A DNA stretch of 64,000 nt from Polaribacter sp. Hel1_85 (GTDB lineage Bacteria; Bacteroidota; Bacteroidia; Flavobacteriales; Flavobacteriaceae), in contig NZ_JPDS01000002.1 of the NCBI RefSeq assembly GCF_000766795.1, positions 563,001 through 627,000 on the forward strand, written 5' to 3'. The stretch's first letter is position 1, and every line of letters starts with the position of its first letter. The notes below the pieces were generated by a model. It did no database searches, had not been told where the DNA came from, and saw only the letters and a list, made by a program, of their open reading frames with translations. Shown here one piece after another: positions 17,996-27,248 of this stretch. A program made the translations under genes and the position numbers.

Positions 17996-20602
17996 ATGAA
18001 AAAACAATTACTAAAAATTTTTAACATGAAAAAAACAGCATTTTTGCTATTTGCTTTTATTGGCCTAAGTAGTTTTCAATTAAATGCGCAAACCGACGGA
18101 ACCTTTAATGCAACAACCGATGCTCTTTGGACTTTAGATACAAATTGGTCAAGTAATACAATAGCATCTGGAACTGGTACCGTTCTTCAGCTGGCTACTC
18201 TAGACTTGAATGGTAATCAATCTATAGGATCAATTCAAACAAACAATCCAGCACCTTCTGTTTCAATTTCTGGAGGTACTTTAACTCTTGTTGGTGCTAC
18301 TACAACTGCTTTTGATCATCAAATCATAAGAAACCGAATCACTAATGATACTTGGACAATAGATTGTAATATAGATGTAAATGTTGACGGTAAAGATATT
18401 CATAATAGAAATAGAGATAACTCATATCTTGTTTTCGCAACTGGAAATACATTTAATTTAAATGCTAATACAATTAATATAGATAATAGTTTAGGTGCAG
18501 GTTCTAACCCTGTAGAGTTTAACGGAGTTATTGCAGGTTCTGGAACTATTAATTTAACAAAAGGTTATGTAACTTTAGGGGCTGATTCTACAAGTCCTGC
18601 TTATACAGGAGGGATAACTTTTGGAGGTTTAGATGGTTTATTAACTATAAGCAGTACAAGTAATATTATAAGTTCTATTGGAGTATTACCTGCTTCTGAT
18701 GGTAATTCAGAGATAATGTTTAATACGAATCAAACCGCTTTAACTACCCTTACAGTAGATACACAAAATTTAACTATGGATTTTCATGATGATGTAACAG
18801 CTGTAGAATTTACAGGAATTGGAACAATGACTGGTGCTGTAAACTTACAAAGCTATGAGTCTGGTGTGCTTAAGATTGGAAGCTCTGGTACTGTTTCTCA
18901 AACCATCTTAGATACATGGCTTATTAATGGTGTAGAACCTGATAATGGTGCTATTACTCAAGATGTATCTGGTTATATTAATATTCCAACATATACCACA
19001 ACAGCTAATGGTACTTGGGAAGCTGGCGCTACTTGGGTAGGTGGAGTTGCTCCTTCTGCAGCTACAGACAATATAATAATAAACCATAATATAACTATTA
19101 ACTCAGACATAGTTGTAAATGATTTTTCAATCATTAATATGGGGGGTAATACAGAAAGAGTAACAGTTGAGGCTGGGTATTCACTTACTGTTAATGGTGA
19201 TGCAATTACAAAACATCAGCTTATAGCTAATTCAACAGATGCTAGTTTTGCTAGTTTAATTATGAGTACTACTGGTAGTACTTCACAAAATATTGGGTAC
19301 AATAGATATATTAATTCAAACGCAAATGGTAACGACCTTATTGCTCCACCAATTCTTGAATCGTTTGCTACTATTCAAGGTAATTTTTACGCTAACCCAT
19401 CAGATGCAACTCAAATTTTATTTGGCCCATTTGATAATACAACAGGTGCATTTACCAATTGGGATACAGATGACAGTAACGGTAATTTAGTTGTTGGAAA
19501 AGGATATAGAGCAGCTACTGATGCTGGAAGTACGGTTCAATTTAAAGACGCTATTACATCACCAGTAGCTGATGTAACTGTTTCTATTACAGATGGAGGT
19601 GACCCAGCAACGTATGGTCAATGGAATTTAATTGGAAACCCTTACCCTTCTTATTTAGATTTTGATACTTTCTTTACAAATAATACAGGTCAATTTGAAG
19701 CAGGTACTAACAACGCTGTTTATGGCTGGAATGGTGGTGGATATACAATTTGGAATGCTGCAACTTCTCTTAGTAGTCCTGGTAATAAAATAGCACCTGG
19801 TCAAGGTTTCTTTGTAAAAACAATAGAATCTACAGAAGGTACAGTAACATTTACACCAGCAATGAGAGTTACTGGAAATAGTGAAGATTTTGTTGGTTTT
19901 TCAAAATCGGCGAGTAACGTAAATAATGCTTTAGCAAAAATAAATTTAAGTAGTGCTACAAAAACATTTGCTACAGATATCTATTTCATAGACAACCAAA
20001 CAAAAGGTATAGATTCTGGTTACGATGCAGGTGCTTTTGATGAAAGCAAAGATGGTATTTATACAAATTTAGTAGAAGACAATACAGGTGTAGCACTTTC
20101 TATACAAGCTTTACCTTATGAAGACTTTAATGATGTAGTTGTGCCAGTTAGTATTAACGGTGAGGCTGGTGCAGAATTAACAATTAGTTTAGATAAAGTT
20201 TCTTTAACAATTCCTTCTAATACATATGTATATCTTAAAGACAATGTATTAAATACTACTACTTTGTTAAATGATACAGATTATGTATTTACACCAGATA
20301 CTGCATTAAGTGGTGCAGGACGTTTCTTTATAGAGTTCTCTGCTAAAGCAGTATTATCTACAGATGAGTTTGCTGTAAATGAATTGTTAATTTATACAAA
20401 CCAAGAATCAAAATCAATAATTATTAAAGGAGTTTTAAAAACAGCTGCTACTGCTAAAGTTTTCGATATTCAAGGTAGAGAAGTGTTAGAACAAAAATTA
20501 GATAATTCTAGTATATCAAATGTTGTTAATGCAAACGCATTAAAAACAGGAATATACATGGTACAGTTAGAAGATAAAGTTCAAAAAGTTATTATCAAAT
20601 AG
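17996..20602 (+). CDS. Large T9SS-secreted protein of unknown function
   Basis: This 868-residue exported protein has two possible starts. The second Met (18026) begins a more typical signal peptide, MKKTAFLLFAFIGLSSFQLNAQ, with cleavage at AQ. Residues about 40-330 are Gly/Asn/Thr-rich repeats suggesting a beta-helix (DLNGNQSIGSIQ, VEFNGVIAGSGTINLTKG). About 340-700 resembles the long beta-sandwich region often found before T9SS tails in Flavobacteriaceae (WNLIGNPYPSYLDF, GQGFFVKT). The last 80 residues are a type A sorting domain (VFDIQGREV, LKTGIYMVQLED, KVIIK). No catalytic motif is seen. It may be an adhesin or surface scaffold binding the polysaccharide. A related middle region occurs in the 1107-residue protein at 21621. 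Confidence 0.8.
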   Translation: MKKQLLKIFNMKKTAFLLFAFIGLSSFQLNAQTDGTFNATTDALWTLDTNWSSNTIASGTGTVLQLATLDLNGNQSIGSIQTNNPAPSVSISGGTLTLVGATTTAFDHQIIRNRITNDTWTIDCNIDVNVDGKDIHNRNRDNSYLVFATGNTFNLNANTINIDNSLGAGSNPVEFNGVIAGSGTINLTKGYVTLGADSTSPAYTGGITFGGLDGLLTISSTSNIISSIGVLPASDGNSEIMFNTNQTALTTLTVDTQNLTMDFHDDVTAVEFTGIGTMTGAVNLQSYESGVLKIGSSGTVSQTILDTWLINGVEPDNGAITQDVSGYINIPTYTTTANGTWEAGATWVGGVAPSAATDNIIINHNITINSDIVVNDFSIINMGGNTERVTVEAGYSLTVNGDAITKHQLIANSTDASFASLIMSTTGSTSQNIGYNRYINSNANGNDLIAPPILESFATIQGNFYANPSDATQILFGPFDNTTGAFTNWDTDDSNGNLVVGKGYRAATDAGSTVQFKDAITSPVADVTVSITDGGDPATYGQWNLIGNPYPSYLDFDTFFTNNTGQFEAGTNNAVYGWNGGGYTIWNAATSLSSPGNKIAPGQGFFVKTIESTEGTVTFTPAMRVTGNSEDFVGFSKSASNVNNALAKINLSSATKTFATDIYFIDNQTKGIDSGYDAGAFDESKDGIYTNLVEDNTGVALSIQALPYEDFNDVVVPVSINGEAGAELTISLDKVSLTIPSNTYVYLKDNVLNTTTLLNDTDYVFTPDTALSGAGRFFIEFSAKAVLSTDEFAVNELLIYTNQESKSIIIKGVLKTAATAKVFDIQGREVLEQKLDNSSISNVVNANALKTGIYMVQLEDKVQKVIIK

Positions 20603-20657
20603 AAGATAACTATTTAAATTTTTAAAACCTTTAATAAAATTATTTAAAACACATAAA

Positions 20658-20813
20658 ATGAAAAACAATCAAGAAGATATCACCAGAAAAGAAGCTGTTA
20701 AAAAAATGGGTAAGTATGCTGCACTTACAGCATTAGGTACATTTATGATATTAAACCCACAAAAAGCACAAGCACAATCTATGCCACCTGATGCATCAGG
20801 TACAGGATTTTAA
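20658..20813 (+). CDS. Small exported peptide (51 aa)
   Basis: A short frame encodes 51 residues: a charged N-terminus with DITRKEAVKKMGKYAALTAL, then a hydrophobic stretch, AQAQ as a likely cleavage site, and a Pro/Asp/Gly tail ending PPDASGTGF. It begins 55 nt after the T9SS gene and is followed by a hairpin. Signal-bearing architecture, a clean start and stop, and position inside the locus argue that it is real. I recall similar short signal-plus-tail proteins in other Bacteroidota but know no function. The mature part would be only about 12 residues, so it could be a processed peptide or a membrane-held small protein. Confidence 0.65.
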   Translation: MKNNQEDITRKEAVKKMGKYAALTALGTFMILNPQKAQAQSMPPDASGTGF

Positions 20814-20843
20814 TAAAATTAATTATAATTAGCATAACATATT

Positions 20844-20880
20844 ACAAGCATTTAAAAGAAATAATATTTTAAATGCTTGT
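20844..20880 (+). terminator. Hairpin after the small peptide gene
   Basis: Perfect 14-bp arms lie at 20844-20857 and 20867-20880, with a 9-nt loop. The stem is AT-rich and the following bases are T-rich but interrupted. It may end or attenuate transcription before the next small gene. Confidence 0.55.
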
Positions 20881-20902
20881 ATTTTAATAACAAATCGAAA
20901 TC

Positions 20903-21241
20903 ATGAAAAAAGTAATATTATTTTTAGTTTTTACAGTAACAATGAGTAGCTCATTATTTGCTCAAAAAAATATAGAAAAAAAGGTAAATACATATGTAGA
21001 AACTGTTGCAAGTAAAATAACACTTTCTAGTAAAGAAAAAGAAACCTTAAAAACCTTAAAGGTGGCACAGATGCAATCTGCTTTTGAAATTAATAAAAAG
21101 TATGAAAAAGGTACGCCAGAATTAAAAGAACAAAGAAAAGCCAGTAGTAAAAATTTTTCTAAAGCACTTATAAATGCTTTTGGAAAAGAGAGAGCTTTAG
21201 AAATTAAAAAAGCATCTAAAAAGAAGAAAAAGAAAAACTAG
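20903..21241 (+). CDS. Small exported helical Lys-rich protein
   Basis: This 112-residue protein has a signal peptide (1-20, ending SSSLFAQ). A mainly helical, charged mature part follows (KNIEKKVNTYVETVASKITL, KEKETLKTLKVAQMQ), with a strongly basic end, KKASKKKKKKN. The length and helical character recall small periplasmic Spy/CpxP-like or DUF-type proteins, but no LTxxQ motif is seen, so I do not assign it. It is framed by two inverted repeats (20844-20880 and 21264-21343), suggesting its own transcript or high expression. Function unknown. Confidence 0.75.
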   Translation: MKKVILFLVFTVTMSSSLFAQKNIEKKVNTYVETVASKITLSSKEKETLKTLKVAQMQSAFEINKKYEKGTPELKEQRKASSKNFSKALINAFGKERALEIKKASKKKKKKN

Positions 21242-21263
21242 CTTTCAGTATATAGTATACATA

Positions 21264-21343
21264 TAGAACATCCTTTTGTGTTTCTGATTTTTTTAAATAT
21301 TCCCCCTAAATATTTTATGAAAATTAGCCAAAAGGATGTTCTA
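21264..21343 (+). terminator. Long-loop inverted repeat after the Lys-rich protein gene
   Basis: Perfect 15-bp arms (21264-21278 and 21329-21343) enclose about 50 nt and are followed by a short T-rich tail. It is probably a terminator or an RNA-stability hairpin. The long loop is unusual for a simple terminator. Confidence 0.5.
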
Positions 21344-21444
21344 TTTTAAAATATAAGTAAAAGATTGTAAAACCTAATTGTTCTTATAATAGTTAGTATG
21401 TTAGAGGGAGTATGTTGATTTGAAAAACAATATTTTTATTCTAT

Positions 21445-21475
21445 TAAGAGCAACAAAAAGATGAAATAGAGTAAA
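21445..21475 (+). promoter_or_regulatory. Conserved upstream block A (also at 39170)
   Basis: The bases TAAGAGCAACAAAAAG are followed by a TAGAGTAA segment. The same 16-mer, then a similar TTAGAGTAA, lies at 39170-39200 in front of the sulfatase/GH141 operon. The two sites are the only pair I found by eye. A binding site for the HTCS or another regulator is the simplest reading. It is 145 nt before the hydrolase start. Confidence 0.5.
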
Positions 21476-21620
21476 CACTTAGCGGCAATTAATCTTTAAT
21501 TTGTTTTCAAAATATTGAGTATCATCAAATTTATACTGATTTCAGTAAGAAATTGTTTAATTAGAGAAAGTACAATATTCCTATTTCAGCAATATTTTCA
21601 AAAAAAATAACATCAAAAAA

Positions 21621-24600
21621 ATGATTAAAAAGGTTTATTTAATAGCTATATTTTCATGCATATTTACATACTCTATACAAGCACAACATCTTTGGTACGA
21701 AAATGAAACAGACACAGAGAATATTATATTTTCAAACACTGGAAACGGTACTTTTTCTATTAACGAAACCAATCCAGATACCAGTGGTATAAACACAAAC
21801 GCAGTAACTTCTAAGTTTGTTAGAGAAGCCAATGTTTCAAAGGGATTCGCTTATTTTGATTTATTCACACCTTTAACAACTGCTTCAAAATACACCGTAA
21901 AATTAAAAGCCTATACAGATGTTGCCACTTCAGACTTATCATCAGAACCAAATCGTTTGCGTCTGTATTTACGAAATACTAATACGAATGAGCAAATATA
22001 TAAACAAAAAAAATTTACTGAAGGAGAAACTTGGGAAGAGTTCTCTTTTGTTTTTGAAGCTAGTGAAATCACAGATGGTTTAGAAAGTGGAGGTTACAAT
22101 CAAGTATATATAGGTTATGGAAATGGACAAGAATCAACATCTGAGATAACCTATTATATAGATCAAATTAAAGGATCAATACCACAAGTACCCCTTGAAG
22201 AAGTTCTTAAAGGTTCTTGGGGAGGTCGTTTTTACGTGAGGGCTGGTGAAGATTTAGATGTATATGTTGCTTCAGAAGCTGATGGTGGTAAAGGCTATGA
22301 TTATATTGCAGGTGCGCAAGAAATTGCTGATAGTTACCCTACAATGGGGCATGTAATTACCAATGGTACTAATAATGCAAATTCACATTTGTGGACTTTA
22401 AGAACAAATCCTAATGTAGATGCTGTAATGGGAGCTACAGGTTCTGTTGTAGATGAAGAATTTGTACCGAGTTTAGAGAATGAACAAATCATTATTGATG
22501 TTATTGATATCTTTAAAAATTCAGGTAAAAAAGTAATCTTATATATAAACTCTTTAAGCCCAGGAGATAGAGCATCAGATGAAGGGGCAGCATCCTGGAA
22601 TAACTATGTAGATACTTATTTTGATGGTAATAATCATGAAGCATGGATGAATTATTGTGAAGGTTATATCAAACGTTTTACAGAATTAGGAGTTGATGGT
22701 TACTGGTTTGATACATTTGGACAATATGCTAGAAATAATAGTCTTGGAAGTGCTGGTGTTGATACGACTGATGAAGAAAAAAATGAGTTTGTAGAAATGA
22801 TTCGTAATACAGCTCCTAATGCTATTATAGCAAATAATAAAGATAAACATCAGTTTCTAGATGAAGACGGCGAACTAATACTTGTTGATACTGATGGGGT
22901 TAATGAAACGGTAGGTATTGATTATAATGATCTAGCTGAAGGTGAAGATGATGATGATATACCTTTTGAGGAAGATGAAAGAGATTATGCTATCATAAAA
23001 ATGCAAGCAACAAACCCTTGGTCAGACTTTACAGCAGGACATATTACACCTTTAGGACAAGGAGCTCCTCCTAATTCTTGGGCGTATGAAGAATTCACAG
23101 TACCAGATATTGAAGAAAATCATATAACGATATATGAAGAAAATTCTAAACAAACATTAAAACATTTATTTTTACCTATAAGATCTACTTGGTCTAGCGA
23201 AAGGTCTGACTTAATGTTTGATAAAGAACAAGCGTATCGTTTTGCTAAAAGAATTACAGATGCAGGAGGATCCGTTACATTTTCAAACACAACATCTACA
23301 GATGGTACTACCTCAGATGATGAGGTAGAAATATTAACATTTATAGATCAACAATTTACCATCAATGCAGATGCAACCGTTTATCAACGTCCTGCAGGTG
23401 CCTTTCTTGTTGGAGAAGATCATACATTAAATACTTGGAATGGATTTTCAGATTCAACTTGGCTTACTGATACAAATTGGAGTAAAGCTACAGTACCAGT
23501 GCTTACAGACAATATTATAATACCTTCAGATGCGCCAAATTACCCTACAATAACCACAGCAGTTTCTATAAACAGTATTTCTATAGAAGACAATGCTTCT
23601 TTAGTATTTAATGCTGGAGGAACTTTAACTGCTACTACAAATGTAGTTTACAAAAGAATAATAGATGCTAACAAATGGTATCAAATGTCATCGCCAGTAA
23701 TTGGAGAAAGTTATGATAACATTTGGATTGCTGATAACGATATTGCTTCTGGTACAAGTAGTAATAGAGGTGTAAGTATTTTTGACAATACTTCTTTAGA
23801 TGATACAACTGGTCATTGGAGATATTTCCAAACAGATGGAGCTGTCACTTCTTTTAATGTAGGACAAGGTTATGGAGTTATTCGTGCAACAACAGGTACA
23901 ATTTCTTTTACAGGTTCTGAGTTTTATTCAGATAGTCAAACCACTACTATTTCACAAAGTACAAGTAATTATAACTTAGTAAGTAATCCTTTTACTGCAT
24001 ATCTAAATTTAGGAGACTTTTTTCAAGATAATGCTACATCTAATTTATTAGGTCAAAATTCAATTTGGGTTTGGAATGCTACTAATGCTACTTATGATGT
24101 AAAAACATCTGGAAATGATGGTGATTATGAAATTGCCCATGGTCAAGCATTTTTTGTAGAAGCAGGAACCGCTGCGAATACGGATGATAATTTAACTTTT
24201 GATATCAATGATGTTTCTCACCAAGGAACAGATACTTTTCAAAAATCTACAAGTACAAAATCTTCAATAAATATTTCTATTACTGATGAAAATAGTAATA
24301 CTAGAATGGCAAAAATCTATTTTAATGAAGAAGCAACTATAGGTTTTGATAATGGTTATGATGGAGAGTTATTTGGGGGTGTTTCTCAGTCTTTAGCTTT
24401 ATACTCAGAATTATTAGATGACAATGGTAAAAATTATCAAGTACAAACTTTACCAACATCGTTAAAACAATCTGCTATTATCCCTTTAGGTTTAAAGGTA
24501 GATGCTAGTATAAGCATCACCATAAATGCAGAATTCGATAATTTTCTATCAGATAGTTATGCGTATTTAGAAGATAGGAATAAAGGTTCTTTTACATTAT

Positions 24601-24944
24601 TAAATGATAATACTTTTAGCTTCACTACAGAAGAAGCTTTAAATGGAAAAGGACGTTTTTATCTTCATACTTCAGCACAAGTATTAAGTACAGAAACTCA
24701 AATTTCAGAGAATCTAGCTATTTATAAAGTTAATAATTCTACCTTAAAAATAAAGGGTTTGTCTAAAACTAAGGCAAATATTACGCTATTTAATACTCTA
24801 GGTAAACAATTAATGAATGTTTATTTTGATTCAAATGGTGCTGCTGATGATGCTATTTCTTTACCAAATTTAGCTACAGGAATATATATAGTTCAGTTAA
24901 AAACGACCTCTGGTGTACTGAAAAAGAAAATATTTTTAGAATAA
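21621..24944 (+). CDS. T9SS-secreted putative fucan hydrolase, paralogue family A (long form)
   Basis: This 1107-residue secreted protein has a signal peptide (1-22, ending IQAQ) and a jelly-roll, binding-module-like domain (about 23-190). A barrel-like domain follows (about 200-605) with GHVITNGTNNANSHLW, KKVILYINSLSPGDR, GVDGYWFDTFG (Asp364), LVDTDGVNE, GQGAPPNSWAYEEF and RPAGAFLVGE. About 610-1030 is a beta-sandwich region like that of the 17996 protein, and the C-terminus is a T9SS sorting domain. The strand order resembles GH29/GH107-type fucosidase and fucanase barrels, where an Asp in a WFD strand is the nucleophile. I cannot assign a family. Paralogues lie at 31101 and 51036; the latter is very close through the first 600 residues. 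Confidence 0.75.
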   Translation: MIKKVYLIAIFSCIFTYSIQAQHLWYENETDTENIIFSNTGNGTFSINETNPDTSGINTNAVTSKFVREANVSKGFAYFDLFTPLTTASKYTVKLKAYTDVATSDLSSEPNRLRLYLRNTNTNEQIYKQKKFTEGETWEEFSFVFEASEITDGLESGGYNQVYIGYGNGQESTSEITYYIDQIKGSIPQVPLEEVLKGSWGGRFYVRAGEDLDVYVASEADGGKGYDYIAGAQEIADSYPTMGHVITNGTNNANSHLWTLRTNPNVDAVMGATGSVVDEEFVPSLENEQIIIDVIDIFKNSGKKVILYINSLSPGDRASDEGAASWNNYVDTYFDGNNHEAWMNYCEGYIKRFTELGVDGYWFDTFGQYARNNSLGSAGVDTTDEEKNEFVEMIRNTAPNAIIANNKDKHQFLDEDGELILVDTDGVNETVGIDYNDLAEGEDDDDIPFEEDERDYAIIKMQATNPWSDFTAGHITPLGQGAPPNSWAYEEFTVPDIEENHITIYEENSKQTLKHLFLPIRSTWSSERSDLMFDKEQAYRFAKRITDAGGSVTFSNTTSTDGTTSDDEVEILTFIDQQFTINADATVYQRPAGAFLVGEDHTLNTWNGFSDSTWLTDTNWSKATVPVLTDNIIIPSDAPNYPTITTAVSINSISIEDNASLVFNAGGTLTATTNVVYKRIIDANKWYQMSSPVIGESYDNIWIADNDIASGTSSNRGVSIFDNTSLDDTTGHWRYFQTDGAVTSFNVGQGYGVIRATTGTISFTGSEFYSDSQTTTISQSTSNYNLVSNPFTAYLNLGDFFQDNATSNLLGQNSIWVWNATNATYDVKTSGNDGDYEIAHGQAFFVEAGTAANTDDNLTFDINDVSHQGTDTFQKSTSTKSSINISITDENSNTRMAKIYFNEEATIGFDNGYDGELFGGVSQSLALYSELLDDNGKNYQVQTLPTSLKQSAIIPLGLKVDASISITINAEFDNFLSDSYAYLEDRNKGSFTLLNDNTFSFTTEEALNGKGRFYLHTSAQVLSTETQISENLAIYKVNNSTLKIKGLSKTKANITLFNTLGKQLMNVYFDSNGAADDAISLPNLATGIYIVQLKTTSGVLKKKIFLE

Positions 24945-24971
24945 ATTTAGTATAATCCCTAAAATTTAAAG

Positions 24972-27107
24972 TTGAGAACTTATAAGTACTTTTTTATTAT
25001 TTTGATGTTTGTGGTTTCTGGTATTTCATATGCCCAATCTTCGAATTTATGGATTACTTTAAAACCCAATGCAGGTAGTGTCTATCAAATTAATGAAGAT
25101 ATTACCATTAACAATGGGGTTCTTATTAACGATATTTCTTCAGGAAATATAAGTGTATCACAAGCCACTATAAATGATGAGTTAAGATATTCAATTACAT
25201 ACACAGATAGTGATTTTGATAATAATGGTATAGAAAATCAAGTATCTTTTGACTTAAAAATAAAAGGTTACAGAGAAGCAACATACAATTATAGTACAGA
25301 AACAAATGCTTCTTCCGTAACAGATTACGGACTACAATCTGATGTAACAATTATAAACAATACTTGGGGAGTTTTTGGTGATTTCGATATTGATGCTGGT
25401 GAATCATTAGTTTATGAAATAGAAAACTTTACAATTAATGGAGTCAGTTCTGATTTTAGTAGTAATATTCGGTTCTCAATTTTTAATTTAATTGAAACAA
25501 ATGGAGGTAGAGATCATACCATGGTTTTTGGTTTTGGTAATGATTTAGAATCTTTTGAAATAGATGTTGATAAAAGTGTTTCTCCATTAGGTATTAATAC
25601 TGTTTTTTCTTTAACAGGAGCTGGAAGTCTTACTACAACTTCTAGAGAAATTGCAATTTCATCATTAAAAATTAAGATTGAAATAAATGGGCAAGATACT
25701 ACTTTTTGGGATGTAACAGATTATGCTACTTTTGAAAAAGGACCTACTTTATATCATAATTATCCTACACAAACAGAAAAGAAAACAACATTACCTAAAT
25801 TTTCATGGAATAAGATTCCTAGATGGGTTGCAGTAAGAAATAGTGCTTCTTTTACTGAAGAAGATGTTACAAGTATAGCAAACAATTACCAGCTAGTGAT
25901 GTTAGAAAAAGCGAATCAACAAGGTTTTCAATATATTGAAGATGGTGTTGAAAATGCAGCAACAAGAATTAAAGCTATAAATCCAGATTTAACAACGCTG
26001 TTTTATTACAATACACGTATAAATTACTTTAATTATGAAGCAAACATAGAATATAATGAAAATGCTGCAGATTGGAGCACTTATGAAGATGGAGAAATAT
26101 ATCTTTTTAAAGACCTATATTATTGGTATAACCATGATGTAGAAGCCATGAGAAACTGGTGGGTTGATACCTGTGTAACAATGGCGAATTTAGATGTAAT
26201 TGATGGTGTTTTTGTAGATAAAATTACAAATCCAGACGCTAATGGTGATTTATATGATACAGATGAAAACTTAGCAAATAATTATGTTAAAATGTTGAGT
26301 GATTTAAATGATGAATTACCTGCTAATAAATTACTTGTTGGTAACACGCTAAGAAATGAACGTGAAGGAGGAGCTAGAGCACTTATGGAAATCATGGACG
26401 GTTCTTATTTAGAACGATGGGATATAGCAAGTAGCGAACAATCTACTGCGGATGCAATTGCTGTATCTATTCAATTAATGAGAGAAGCTTTGCAAAAGGG
26501 TAAAATGATTAATTTACAAACAAACCCAAGTTACAATACAGATGAAGAAGAGCCTACAGATGATGATGAGCTGATGGCCTATACAAAAGAAAATATACAC
26601 TTTCCTTTGGCAGTTTTTTTAATAATTGCAGAAGAAAACGCCTATTTTAGTTATACCACAGGTGTAAATGCTTTAAGTTCTAGTTCAGATTTATGGGACA
26701 CAAGTTTTATAGATGAGTTTCATTATTTCTTAGGAGAACCTTTAGCCGATCCTGTAAAAAATGGATATATTTATGAGCGATCTTTTGAAAACTTAGATCT
26801 TTGGGTAAATATTGAAACCAAAGAGACTGTTTTTAATTGGAAAGATAAAACGATTTTATCTACAGATATTCCAAGCTTTAATAATACAATTGATTTATAC
26901 CCAAATCCTGTAAATAGTACCTTTCGTTTATCTAAAAAAATTACATCTGCAATTGTTTATAATATGTTAGGACAAGAAATGATGCAGTTTTCTAACAACA
27001 GAAATCAATATGATATTTCCAGTCTTAAAAACGGATTTTTTATTGTAAAAGTTGTTCTAGAGAATAGTGAAACAAAGATTATTCGTTTTGTAAAAAACAA
27101 ACCATAA
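24972..27107 (+). CDS. T9SS-secreted GHL15-like putative glycoside hydrolase
   Basis: This 711-residue protein starts at TTG (24972). An in-frame stop at 24960 excludes any longer form, and the next Met would truncate the signal peptide (about 1-22). An N-terminal beta-rich domain (about 25-255) precedes a barrel-like domain (about 270-620) with IPRWVAVRNSASFTEEDV, NYQLVMLEKANQQG, DLTTLFYYNTRINYF, VIDGVFVDKITNPD, NKLLVGNTLR and GSYLERWD. This fits the hypothetical glycosyl hydrolase 15-like (GHL15) type, which occurs in marine polysaccharide degraders. The C-terminus is a T9SS sorting domain (LYPNPVNSTFRLSK). It is 27 nt after the family A gene, suggesting joint action on the polymer. Asp residues in GVFVDK are candidate catalytic residues. 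Confidence 0.75.
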   Translation: MRTYKYFFIILMFVVSGISYAQSSNLWITLKPNAGSVYQINEDITINNGVLINDISSGNISVSQATINDELRYSITYTDSDFDNNGIENQVSFDLKIKGYREATYNYSTETNASSVTDYGLQSDVTIINNTWGVFGDFDIDAGESLVYEIENFTINGVSSDFSSNIRFSIFNLIETNGGRDHTMVFGFGNDLESFEIDVDKSVSPLGINTVFSLTGAGSLTTTSREIAISSLKIKIEINGQDTTFWDVTDYATFEKGPTLYHNYPTQTEKKTTLPKFSWNKIPRWVAVRNSASFTEEDVTSIANNYQLVMLEKANQQGFQYIEDGVENAATRIKAINPDLTTLFYYNTRINYFNYEANIEYNENAADWSTYEDGEIYLFKDLYYWYNHDVEAMRNWWVDTCVTMANLDVIDGVFVDKITNPDANGDLYDTDENLANNYVKMLSDLNDELPANKLLVGNTLRNEREGGARALMEIMDGSYLERWDIASSEQSTADAIAVSIQLMREALQKGKMINLQTNPSYNTDEEEPTDDDELMAYTKENIHFPLAVFLIIAEENAYFSYTTGVNALSSSSDLWDTSFIDEFHYFLGEPLADPVKNGYIYERSFENLDLWVNIETKETVFNWKDKTILSTDIPSFNNTIDLYPNPVNSTFRLSKKITSAIVYNMLGQEMMQFSNNRNQYDISSLKNGFFIVKVVLENSETKIIRFVKNKP

Positions 27108-27248
27108 TATTTCATAAAATCACCTAAAATACTCTGTATCAGTCACATGTATGTTATACTGAGCAAGTAAATGATTGATTTAAGCAACTTTTAATCGTTG
27201 AATTTTACTACTTTTACATTCAATTAATAATTGAATAAATTTTAAATT

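Larger units (their letters stand above)
21242..21620. other. Intergenic region with long hairpin and regulatory candidate
   Basis: This 379-nt gap has no coding frame I trust. It holds the 21264-21343 inverted repeat and, further on, the 21445-21475 block shared with the 39-kb promoter region. The rest is AT-rich without clear structure. Confidence 0.7.
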
